From assembly GCA_947624365.1 (NCBI GenBank), contig CANQJY010000012.1:1-18480 (forward strand): 18,480 nucleotides of DNA, in the 5' to 3' direction. Positions 6,678-13,715 of this stretch are shown in pieces. This DNA comes from an uncultured Clostridia bacterium. GTDB lineage: Bacteria; Bacillota; Clostridia; TANB77; CAG-508. A model generated the notes under the pieces. It had not been told where the DNA came from and did no database searches. It was given only the letters and a program-made list of their open reading frames with translations. Positions within the stretch are counted from its first letter, which is position 1. Each line of letters opens with the position of its first letter. A program made the position numbers and the translations under genes.

Positions 6678-7967
6678 ATGCAAGTTATTGAAAATTTAAA
6701 AGTAAAAGAGAAGTTATATATAGAGAAATTAGAAAATGGTTTAACTGTTATGATAATACCAAAAAAAGGAATGAAAAAGAAATATATAATTTGGGGTACA
6801 AATTATGGTTCAAATGATAGTTCCTTTATAGTTCCAGGAGAAACAGAAGTTACAGTAGTACCAGATGGAGTTGCACACTTTTTAGAACATAAAATGTTTG
6901 AACAAGAAAATGGCAGAAATAGTTTAGATGTACTAACAGAAATAGGTGTAAGTGCTAATGCATATACAACAAATGACCATACAGCATATTTATATGAATG
7001 TACAGAACATTTTTATGAAGCATTAGATGAATTTATGGACTATGTACAACATCCTTATTTTACAGATGAAAATGTAGAAAAAGAAAAGGGGATTATAGGA
7101 CAAGAAATTATGATGTATGATGATTATCCAGATTGGAAAGTATATTTAAATGCATTACAAGCAATGTACCATGATTTCCCTATTAGATTAGATACAGTAG
7201 GAACAATAGAAACAATAAGTAAAATTGATAAAGACATATTATATAAATGCTATAATACATTTTATAATCCTTCAAATATGGCGATGGTAATTTGTGGCGA
7301 TTTTGAACCAGATAGTATATTACAAGAGATTAAGAAAAGATTGAATAACATAAAATCAAATGGAGAAATTAAAAGGATTTATCCAGAAGAAAAAGAAGAA
7401 ATAGTAAAAGAAAAAGTAACACAAAATATGGAAGTAAGTAGACCTTTATATACAATAGGAATAAAAGACAAACCAGTTGATACTTGCCAAGGTAATAGTA
7501 AAGAAGAAATTGTAAAAAAACATATTGCTGTTGAAATCCTATTACATCTTCTTATGGGTGAAAGCTCAAATTTGTATAAAACACTATATGATAAAGGAAC
7601 AATTTCAGCATCTCCTAGCATGGATTATGAGTTTTCAAGAGGATATGCACATATTTTAATATCAGGGCAATCAAATAATCCAGAAGAAGTATATCAAGCA
7701 TTTAAAAAGCAATTAAAGGAAATGAAAGAAAAAGGAATTAATGAAAAGGATTTTAATAGAATTCGTAAAACATTATATGGAGATTATATAAAGGAATATA
7801 ATGATGTAACAGATATTGCCAGAATGTTTTTAGCAGATTATTTTAAAGGAATAAATAGTTTTGATTATATTGAACAAATCATGACAGTAAATGTAGAGTA
7901 TGCACAGCAAATTTTAAAAGAAGTTTTTAACGAAAATAAGATGGTTTTGTCAATTGTCAGTTTGTAG
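6678..7967 (+). CDS. yfmH: M16 family zinc metallopeptidase (YmfH type, EF-P 5-aminopentanol modification-associated)
   Basis: With the start at ATG 6678 the product has 429 residues. It carries the inverted zinc motif HFLEH (67-71: ligands H67 and H71, catalytic E70) in DGVAHFLEHKMFEQENGR, and the third ligand is likely E143 in EKGIIGQEIMMYDDYPDW. The second half has the usual M16 region MGESSNLYKTLYDKGTISASP. It is the probable active subunit, pairing with the zinc-less homologue just upstream. Family knowledge connects the YmfF/YmfH pair with 5-aminopentanol modification of EF-P. The frame is open back to an ATG at 6600, but that start lies inside the 31-base repeat, has no ribosome binding site, and would add residues unlike the family. 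AAGGAG at 6665-6670, 7 bases before 6678, decides the start. A strong terminator follows at 7972. Confidence 0.88.
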   Translation: MQVIENLKVKEKLYIEKLENGLTVMIIPKKGMKKKYIIWGTNYGSNDSSFIVPGETEVTVVPDGVAHFLEHKMFEQENGRNSLDVLTEIGVSANAYTTNDHTAYLYECTEHFYEALDEFMDYVQHPYFTDENVEKEKGIIGQEIMMYDDYPDWKVYLNALQAMYHDFPIRLDTVGTIETISKIDKDILYKCYNTFYNPSNMAMVICGDFEPDSILQEIKKRLNNIKSNGEIKRIYPEEKEEIVKEKVTQNMEVSRPLYTIGIKDKPVDTCQGNSKEEIVKKHIAVEILLHLLMGESSNLYKTLYDKGTISASPSMDYEFSRGYAHILISGQSNNPEEVYQAFKKQLKEMKEKGINEKDFNRIRKTLYGDYIKEYNDVTDIARMFLADYFKGINSFDYIEQIMTVNVEYAQQILKEVFNENKMVLSIVSL

Positions 7968-7971
7968 AATT

Positions 7972-8012
7972 AACGGTATAAATCTTGTTTTATGATTTAT
8001 GCCGTTTTATTT
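7972..8012 (+). terminator. Intrinsic terminator of the M16 peptidase operon
   Basis: AACGGTATAAATC (7972-7984) pairs over 13 positions, with one G-U pair, with GATTTATGCCGTT (7994-8006). The loop is 9 bases and the stem is followed by TTATTTTAT. It begins 4 bases after the TAG. Confidence 0.88.
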
Positions 8013-8022
8013 TATATTTTAG

Positions 8023-8029
8023 TGTCGAA
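8023..8029 (+). promoter_or_regulatory. Possible Spo0A box (TGTCGAA)
   Basis: TGTCGAA matches the Spo0A box consensus TGNCGAA exactly. It lies 50 bases upstream of the -35 box of the Spo0E-like gene. A 7-base match can occur by chance, so the support is the gene context only. Confidence 0.35.
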
Positions 8030-8078
8030 ATTTGTCAACAAAGGTCATACGAAAGTTATGAAAAAACAAGAATTTTGC

Positions 8079-8107
8079 TTGACTAAAAAGGAAAAATATG
8101 GTAATTT
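8079..8107 (+). promoter_or_regulatory. Promoter for the Spo0E-like gene
   Basis: TTGACT (8079-8084) is followed by a 17-base spacer and TAATTT (8102-8107), preceded by TGG, which makes an extended -10 (TGNTAATTT). The -10 is weak, but -35, spacing and TG support it. Confidence 0.5.
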
Positions 8108-8151
8108 AAATATAAACAAAAGAGAAAATGATAGAAAAAGGAGAGATGGAT

Positions 8152-8304
8152 ATGTTAAATGATGAAATTTGTAAATTAAGAGATAAATTAAACAAAAGCA
8201 TCGAAGATGGAGAAGATTATTCTGTTATCTATCAATTAAGTATCGAACTCGACGAATTAATTAGTAAATATTATGAAAAGAATAAAAAGGTGTTAAAAAC
8301 ATAA
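8152..8304 (+). CDS. Spo0E-like aspartyl-phosphate phosphatase (sporulation regulator)
   Basis: This 50-residue protein is too short for routine gene-length cutoffs. It reads MLNDEICKLRDKLNKSIEDG followed by a second helix with the Spo0E-family signature LSIELDELISKYYEK (the SQELDxLI motif, with I in place of Q). Spo0E-like proteins are helical hairpins of 45-85 residues that remove the phosphate from phosphorylated response regulators, in Bacillus from Spo0A~P, and so hold back sporulation. AAAAAGGAG (8134-8142) is 9 bases from the ATG at 8152. An in-frame ATG at 8146 is too close to this site. It is a single-gene unit with promoter and terminator, and a possible Spo0A box upstream suggests feedback from Spo0A. 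In this organism the target is inferred, not shown. Confidence 0.85.
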   Translation: MLNDEICKLRDKLNKSIEDGEDYSVIYQLSIELDELISKYYEKNKKVLKT

Positions 8305-8325
8305 GTTTTTTAATAATATAAAGGT

Positions 8326-8377
8326 TAGCCAAAAGTTTTCTATAACTCATATAGAAAATCTTTGGCTATTATTTTTT
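8326..8377 (+). terminator. Intrinsic terminator of the Spo0E-like gene
   Basis: TAGCCAAAAGTTTTCTATA (8326-8344) pairs with TATAGAAAATCTTTGGCTA (8350-8368), with a 2-base internal mismatch and a 5-base loop, followed by TTATTTTTT. This is a very strong hairpin with a U-run on the + strand. Confidence 0.88.
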
Positions 8378-8388
8378 AATAAAGAATC

Positions 8389-8416
8389 CCCCGCACCGGT
8401 ATTACTAGTGCAGGGG
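8389..8416 (-). terminator. Possible terminator of the - strand small gene
   Basis: CCCCGCAC (8389-8396) pairs with GTGC-A-GGGG (8408-8416), with one bulged A. On the - strand it lies 27 bases after the stop of the small gene and is followed by ATTCTTTATT, a poor U-run. The GC-rich stem is conspicuous in this AT-rich sequence. Confidence 0.4.
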
Positions 8417-8442
8417 AAAAGGAGGGTATTAGAAGACAACTT

Positions 8443-8640
8443 TTATTTTAAAGGCTCTTCATTTTGTGCAATCGGACTAAGTTTTACCACAAATCCGATT
8501 GCAGGAGACGACGATGTCACATCAAAATCAGGTAAGTGAGTTATCTCCATTGTTGTTCCTCCGTAAAAGTTTTCAAGTGCTTCTCTGAATTTATCAGAGA
8601 TTTTCCTGGAGAGTTCTTCTCGTATCTTTAGTAAATCCAT
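8443..8640 (-). CDS. Small protein of unknown function (65 residues)
   Basis: I do not recognise the family. The product starts MDLLKIREELSRKISDKFRE, continues through ALENFYGGTTMEITHLPD and FDVTSSSPAIGFVVKL, and ends SPIAQNEEPLK. It has an amphipathic first helix (about 1-24), a GG turn (28-29) and a likely strand AIGFVVKL (47-54); there is no signal peptide, membrane segment or cysteine. The start at 8640 is chosen because GAAAGGAA lies 4 bases upstream of it on the - strand; the frame extends to a TTG at 8679, but that lies inside a hairpin. It is the only - strand gene in the window, with a candidate promoter (8711-8739), a leader hairpin (8654-8685) and a candidate terminator (8389-8416). 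These signals make a real gene more likely than a chance frame, but a regulatory RNA is an alternative. Confidence 0.6.
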   Translation of the reverse strand: MDLLKIREELSRKISDKFREALENFYGGTTMEITHLPDFDVTSSSPAIGFVVKLSPIAQNEEPLK

Positions 8641-8653
8641 TATTTCCTTTCTG

Positions 8654-8685
8654 CCTATCTTTTTCACCATATATGGCAAGATAGG
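8654..8685. promoter_or_regulatory. Hairpin in the leader of the - strand small gene
   Basis: CCTATCTT (8654-8661) pairs with AAGATAGG (8678-8685), an 8-bp stem whose loop holds the palindrome CCATATATGG. On the - strand it ends 6 bases before the GAAAGGAA ribosome binding site, so it could affect translation. On the + strand it is followed by ACTTTTT and could also work as a terminator against antisense reading. Confidence 0.5.
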
Positions 8686-8710
8686 ACTTTTTGCTTAACT
8701 ACTAGTTACA

Positions 8711-8739
8711 TATATATCATATTATGTTAATTTTAGCAA
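8711..8739 (-). promoter_or_regulatory. Candidate promoter of the - strand small gene
   Basis: On the - strand, TTGCTA (8739-8734) is followed by a 17-base spacer and TATATA (8716-8711). The leader to the ATG at 8640 would be about 64 bases. It is back to back with the helicase promoter at 8766-8794. Confidence 0.45.
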
Positions 8740-8765
8740 ATTATAGAATTTGTTGTAAACTCTAC

Positions 8766-8794
8766 TTGTAAATATAAAAATAATATGATATAAT
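8766..8794 (+). promoter_or_regulatory. Promoter of the SNF2 helicase gene
   Basis: TTGTAA (8766-8771), a 17-base spacer and TATAAT (8789-8794), with an upstream TGA forming an extended -10. It lies about 40 bases before the ATG and diverges from the promoter of the small - strand gene. Confidence 0.75.
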
Positions 8795-8832
8795 TCTTAG
8801 CCAGAAACATAACAAACAGAAAGGAAAAAATC

Positions 8833-11800
8833 ATGGAGATTAGTTTGCAAATATTAAAAGAATTATGCGAAGATGCAGGAACACAAAGAGAATTAAAAGC
8901 AAAAGAATATAGCAATACAGGAAAAGTAGAGATTATAAATATAAATTATATAGATCCAAAAAACTTTGAAGTAAAAGCCAATGTATATGGGAACGAAATA
9001 TATACAACATATATATCTGCAAAAAAAGGAGAAATAGATGACATTTCTTGCACATGTCCTGACTATGAAAAACACTATAGTGTATGTAAACATACATTAG
9101 CAACTACATTTGCACTAGAAAATATGAACACAAAGCAAAACTACAAAAAAAATGTTAGAAAAGAAGCAAAGTATAAAAACTTTAGACAAATTGTAACTAA
9201 TTTTTACAACGAAGAAGTAGAAGAAATTAATAAAGAAGAAATCATTATAAAAAATAAAGAAAGCATAAACATAGAACCATATTTAATTTACGACAAATTT
9301 ACAAATGATATCAAAGTAGAATTTAAAATTGGAGACAAAAGAATGTATAAAATAAAAGACCTATCAGAATTCTATGAAAGAATGTTAAAAAATAGTTTTT
9401 ACAGATATGGTGACAAATTACAATTTATGCATGTAAAGGAAGTTTTTACAAAAGAAAGTCAAGAACTATTAGAATTTATTTTAAAATATGCAGAAATTAT
9501 CAAATATGCTAATTCAAATTCAAACAGTCAATATCGATACTATGGAAAAGCATTAAGTGAAACAAATATAATGCTAAGTAATACTGGATTAGACGATTTA
9601 TTTAACATTTTAAAAGGAAAAACAGTAAAGATGAAAAAAGATGTTAAAGAAACAGATATTACATTTATTGATAGTAATCCAAATTTAGAATTCACATTAA
9701 ATAAAATTGAAAAAGACGAATATACTATTATACCAAATGCAGATATTTTTCAAATGAATGTACTTCATGGTAAAAATTATCAATATATGCTACAGGATAA
9801 CTATATTTATCGTATGATACCAGAATACGTAAATACTAATTTAAAATTATGGCAAAGCTTTAGGCAAAATTATGTGTCAGAATTACATTTACAAAAAAGT
9901 GATTTAGTACAATTATTTTCAATAGTTATGCCAAAAGTAAAAAATGCTATTAAAATGGGAAACATTGATGAAGATGAAATCAAAGATTTAAAGCCAAAAG
10001 AACTAGGTGTCAAAGTTTTTTTAGACTTTGATAAAAATGATTATATAGTAGCAGATATCAAATTTTGTTATGATAAATTTGAATTCAATCCACTAGATGA
10101 AAAACAAAAAATAGATATACCAAGGAATATGGTAGAAGAAACAAAAGCATTAAATTGCTTTAGGCAAACAGGATTCATGTTCGACGTTAAAAATATTAGA
10201 TTTATTTTACCAGATGATGATAAAATATATGAATTTCTAACTCAAGATATCACATATTATATGCAAAAATTTGAGGTAATGGTAACAGATAATTTTAAAA
10301 CAAAACAAGTAACAAAACCTAAAATTGGTAGTTTGGGAGTAAAGGTAGAGAATGATTTATTAAAAATTGATTTTAGTCAAATTGATTTTGATATAAAAGA
10401 ACTGCAAGAAATAATGACAAAATACCGATTAAAGAAAAAATATCATAGACTAAAAGACGGAACATTTTTAGAGTTGGAAAACAATCAAGAGATTCCATTT
10501 TTTGATAAATTAATTACAGGAATGGAAATAAATTACAAAGATTTACAAAAAGGAGAAGTAACACTTCCAGTTAGTAGGAGTTTATATTTAAATCAACTAT
10601 TAAAAACAATGAAAGGAACTCAAGTTACAAAAAATCAAGAATATAAGGAAATTGTAAATCATTTTAATCAAGATATAATAGAAGATGAATATGAATTACC
10701 ACAAAATTTACAAGCACAGCTACGTTATTACCAGAAAATAGGGTTTAACTGGTTAAAAATATTAGACAACTACAAGTTTGGAGGAATATTAGCAGATGAT
10801 ATGGGCTTAGGAAAAACTCTACAAGTTTTAGCTCTTATTTTGGAATATATAGAAAATACAGATAAAGAGAATAAAAAACCAAGTATTGTAATTTCACCAA
10901 GTTCTTTAACATTAAACTGGTTAAATGAAGCCAAGAAATTCACACCAGATTTAAAAGTTCAGGTAATTAGAGGAACAGCTTTTGAAAGAAAAAGACAAAT
11001 TGAAAAAATCCCAGAATATGACTTAATAATAACATCATATGACTTACTAAAAAGAGATATTGAAGAATATAAAAAATACAATTATCATTTTAGGTATGCT
11101 ATTGCAGATGAAGCACAATACTTAAAAAATAGCAATACACAAAATGCGAAAACAATCAAACAAATAAAAGCACAATCAAGATTTGCATTAACAGGAACAC
11201 CAATAGAAAACTCTTTAGCAGAGTTATGGTCAATCTTTGATTTTATCATGCCAGGATATTTATTTGGATATAAAAGCTTTAAAACAATGTATGAAATACC
11301 AATTGTAAAAGATGATGATCAAGAAACAATGAAAAAATTAAAAATGCTAATAGAGCCATTTATATTAAGAAGAACCAAAAAAGAGGTATTAACAGAATTA
11401 CCAGAAAAGACAATTACAGTATTAAACAATGAAATGGAAGAAGAGCAACGAAATATTTACTTAACATATTTATCACAAGCAAAAGAAGAAGTCGCTAATG
11501 AAATTAATATGAATGGCTTTGAAAAAAGCCAAATTAAGATATTAGCATTGTTAACTAGATTACGCCAAATTTGTTGCCATCCAAAACTATTTTTAGAAAA
11601 TTATACGGGAAGTAGCAGTAAGTTAGAACAATGTATGGAAATCATACAAGATGCAACATCGTCAGGTCATAAAATATTATTATTTTCTACTTATACCTCT
11701 ATATTTGAACTATTAGAACAATCATTAAAGCAGATAGATATACCATATTTTAAGCTAACAGGAGCAACAAAAATAGATGAAAGAATAAAAATGGTAGATG

Positions 11801-12126
11801 AATTTAATGAAAACCCAAATATAAAAGTATTTTTAATATCACTAAAAGCAGGAGGAACAGGACTAAATTTAACAGGGGCAGATATGGTAATACACTATGA
11901 TCCATGGTGGAATCTATCAGCAGAAAATCAAGCAACAGACAGAGCATATAGAATAGGTCAGAAAAACAATGTGCAAGTATATAAGTTAATAACTAAAAAT
12001 TCAATTGAAGAAAAAATATATGAATTACAAATGCGTAAGGAAGAACTAATTGACAATATGTTAAGTACAAAAACAACATTTATAAACAAACTATCAAAGG
12101 AAGATATTATGCAATTATTTAGCTAA
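8833..12126 (+). CDS. SWIM zinc finger-containing SNF2-family DEAD/DEAH helicase
   Basis: This 1097-residue protein has a SWIM zinc finger (C73-x-C75 ... C85-x-H87) in CTCPDYEKHYSVCKH, a long middle region of roughly 100-620 that fits the SNF2-associated domain of bacterial SNF2 proteins, and a two-lobed SNF2 ATPase (about 630-1095). Motifs: Walker A DDMGLGKT (655-662), DEAQ box (759-762), ALTGTPIENSL, LFSTYTS, the ISLKAGGTGLNLTGAD region, and motif VI QATDRAYRIGQ (1033-1043). SNF2 enzymes are double-stranded DNA translocases that remodel protein-DNA complexes; in bacteria an RNA polymerase or repair role is known for some, such as RapA, but this SWIM type is not RapA. Its biological role here is unknown. 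AAAGGA (8820-8825) precedes the ATG. It has its own promoter and no partner gene such as a methylase or nuclease next to it, so a defence role has no support. Confidence 0.93.
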   Translation: MEISLQILKELCEDAGTQRELKAKEYSNTGKVEIININYIDPKNFEVKANVYGNEIYTTYISAKKGEIDDISCTCPDYEKHYSVCKHTLATTFALENMNTKQNYKKNVRKEAKYKNFRQIVTNFYNEEVEEINKEEIIIKNKESINIEPYLIYDKFTNDIKVEFKIGDKRMYKIKDLSEFYERMLKNSFYRYGDKLQFMHVKEVFTKESQELLEFILKYAEIIKYANSNSNSQYRYYGKALSETNIMLSNTGLDDLFNILKGKTVKMKKDVKETDITFIDSNPNLEFTLNKIEKDEYTIIPNADIFQMNVLHGKNYQYMLQDNYIYRMIPEYVNTNLKLWQSFRQNYVSELHLQKSDLVQLFSIVMPKVKNAIKMGNIDEDEIKDLKPKELGVKVFLDFDKNDYIVADIKFCYDKFEFNPLDEKQKIDIPRNMVEETKALNCFRQTGFMFDVKNIRFILPDDDKIYEFLTQDITYYMQKFEVMVTDNFKTKQVTKPKIGSLGVKVENDLLKIDFSQIDFDIKELQEIMTKYRLKKKYHRLKDGTFLELENNQEIPFFDKLITGMEINYKDLQKGEVTLPVSRSLYLNQLLKTMKGTQVTKNQEYKEIVNHFNQDIIEDEYELPQNLQAQLRYYQKIGFNWLKILDNYKFGGILADDMGLGKTLQVLALILEYIENTDKENKKPSIVISPSSLTLNWLNEAKKFTPDLKVQVIRGTAFERKRQIEKIPEYDLIITSYDLLKRDIEEYKKYNYHFRYAIADEAQYLKNSNTQNAKTIKQIKAQSRFALTGTPIENSLAELWSIFDFIMPGYLFGYKSFKTMYEIPIVKDDDQETMKKLKMLIEPFILRRTKKEVLTELPEKTITVLNNEMEEEQRNIYLTYLSQAKEEVANEINMNGFEKSQIKILALLTRLRQICCHPKLFLENYTGSSSKLEQCMEIIQDATSSGHKILLFSTYTSIFELLEQSLKQIDIPYFKLTGATKIDERIKMVDEFNENPNIKVFLISLKAGGTGLNLTGADMVIHYDPWWNLSAENQATDRAYRIGQKNNVQVYKLITKNSIEEKIYELQMRKEELIDNMLSTKTTFINKLSKEDIMQLFS

Positions 12127-12147
12127 TATCCAATTGTCCATTTTGGA

Positions 12148-12225
12148 AATGTCCATTTGGGGACGGTTCTTTTTTGGACATTTGTTTCAAAATGTCCAAA
12201 AAAGAACCGTCCCCAAATGGACATT
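12148..12225. repeat. Perfect 36-bp inverted repeat built from two opposed copies of the 31-base repeat
   Basis: The arm 12148-12183 is the exact reverse complement of 12190-12225, with a 6-base loop GTTTCA (12184-12189). Each arm contains one copy of the 31-base unit (12150-12180 on +, 12193-12223 on -), and each unit has its own inverted ends TGTCCA/TGGACA, so the arms can also fold separately. Outside the perfect stem a partial unit TGTCCATTTTGG (12135-12146) pairs imperfectly with the bases after 12225. It fills most of the gap between the helicase and trmFO. No U-run follows it. Confidence 0.92.
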
Positions 12226-12258
12226 CCCAAATGATTAACACAGGAAAGAGAGAAAAAT

Positions 12259-13626
12259 ATGGAAAAATATATTAATGTAATTGGAGGAGGATTAGCAGGA
12301 GCAGAAGCATCTTACCAAATTGCAAAAAATGGAATACCAGTAAAGCTATATGAAATGAAACCACTTAAATATTCTCCTGCACACCATAATCCAAATTTAG
12401 CAGAAATTGTATGTAGCAACTCTTTTAAATCAAATCTTTTAACAAATGCGTGTGGTTTATTAAAGCAAGAACTTAGGCAATTAGACTCTTTGTTAATTCG
12501 TATTGCAGACGAAACACAAGTACCAGCTGGTCAGGCTCTAGCAGTAGACAGAGATTTATTTTCTGAAAGAGTTACACAAGAATTACAAAAACAACAATTG
12601 ATTGAAAACATTTCTTGTGAAGTGGGAAAAGACATTTCAATTAAAGAGTTATCAAAAAATGCAATTACAATTATTTGTACTGGACCACTTACATCTGAGC
12701 CGCTTGCTAAAGAAATAAAAGAATTGACAGGGCAAGATAAATTATATTTTTATGATGCTGCCGCACCTATTATTTCTAAGGAAAGTATTGATTTTAATAT
12801 TGCATTTTATGGAGATAGGTATATACAAGAAAAGAAAAAAGATGAAACAGAAGAACAATGGAAACAAAGAATGGTAACTGACAATAGTTATATAAATTTA
12901 CCATTTACTAAAGAAGAATATGAGGAATTTTATAAAGCTTTAATAGAAGCGGAAGTTGTAACTTTACATGAATTTGAAAAGCGAGAAATCTTTGAAGGAT
13001 GTATGCCAATTGAAATTATGGCCAAAAGAGGAATAGATACATTACGTTTTGGACCATTAAAGCCAGTAGGATTTGATGATCCAAGAACAGCAAAAAGGCC
13101 ATATGCACTTGTTCAACTAAGACAAGATGATAAACAAGCAAGTCTATATAATTTAGTAGGATTTCAGACAAACTTAAAATTTGGAGAACAAAAAAGAGTA
13201 TTTTCAAAAATACCAGGATTGGAACATGCAGAATTTGTAAAATATGGAGTAATGCACAGGAATACATATCTAAATTCACCAATGTTATTAGATGAGACAT
13301 ACCAACTAAAAAGCAATTCACATATATATTTTGCAGGTCAAATTACAGGAGTAGAAGGATATGTAGAATCAATATCTTCTGGAATGGTATCTGCTTTAAA
13401 TGCAATTAATCAATTAAAAGACAAAGATAAGAATAAATCGAAAATAATATTTTCAGGAAATACAGTAATAGGGGCATTAGCTAAATATATATCTACTAAA
13501 AATTCTAAATTCCAACCGATGAATGCTAATTTTGGAATTTTACCAGAGTTACAAGGGGATAGAATAAAAGATAAAAAGGAAAGATATTTAGCTTTTGCAA
13601 AAAGGAGCTTAAAAGAATTTACATAA
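12259..13626 (+). CDS. trmFO: TrmFO, folate/FAD-dependent tRNA (uracil-54-C5)-methyltransferase
   Basis: TrmFO makes ribothymidine at position 54 of the tRNA T loop, using methylenetetrahydrofolate as carbon donor and FADH2 as reductant. The 455-residue length fits the family (about 435-460). The N-terminal FAD-binding motif VIGGGLAGAEASYQIA (7-22) is followed by YEMKPLKYSPAHHNPNLAE and the family-specific IVCSNSFKSN with C52. The second key cysteine is C248 in FEGCMPIEIMAKRG. The C-terminal FAD segment reads YFAGQITGVEGYVESISSG, as usual. The ribosome binding site is AGGAAAGAG (12242-12250), 8 bases from the ATG. It is preceded by the 36-bp hairpin, and I saw no clear promoter of its own in 12127-12258, so it may be read from the helicase promoter. 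The next gene has its own promoter. Confidence 0.96.
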   Translation: MEKYINVIGGGLAGAEASYQIAKNGIPVKLYEMKPLKYSPAHHNPNLAEIVCSNSFKSNLLTNACGLLKQELRQLDSLLIRIADETQVPAGQALAVDRDLFSERVTQELQKQQLIENISCEVGKDISIKELSKNAITIICTGPLTSEPLAKEIKELTGQDKLYFYDAAAPIISKESIDFNIAFYGDRYIQEKKKDETEEQWKQRMVTDNSYINLPFTKEEYEEFYKALIEAEVVTLHEFEKREIFEGCMPIEIMAKRGIDTLRFGPLKPVGFDDPRTAKRPYALVQLRQDDKQASLYNLVGFQTNLKFGEQKRVFSKIPGLEHAEFVKYGVMHRNTYLNSPMLLDETYQLKSNSHIYFAGQITGVEGYVESISSGMVSALNAINQLKDKDKNKSKIIFSGNTVIGALAKYISTKNSKFQPMNANFGILPELQGDRIKDKKERYLAFAKRSLKEFT

Positions 13627-13631
13627 AACTA

Positions 13632-13660
13632 TTGCAATTCTTGTCAAATTTTGCTATAAT
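13632..13660 (+). promoter_or_regulatory. Promoter of the acidic coiled-coil protein gene
   Basis: TTGCAA (13632-13637), a 17-base spacer and TATAAT (13655-13660), with an extended -10 (TGC before TATAAT). It begins 5 bases after the trmFO stop, so the next gene is a separate unit. Confidence 0.75.
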
Positions 13661-13715
13661 ATTAATAGTGATTAATTTTAAAGAATTATAAAAGGAGTTT
13701 GAAAGGGGTAAAACA

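Noticed and set aside
8833..12126. A DISARM- or BREX-like defence system around the SNF2 helicase
   Set aside because: No methyltransferase, phospholipase D-type nuclease, DUF1998 or other partner gene is adjacent; the neighbours are Spo0E-like and trmFO.
12148..12225. Ordinary intrinsic terminator of the helicase gene
   Set aside because: The stem is 36 bp and perfect, is made of two repeat units also found at 6601, and is followed by CCCAAATG without a U-run, so a repeat element fits better; some effect on termination is still possible.
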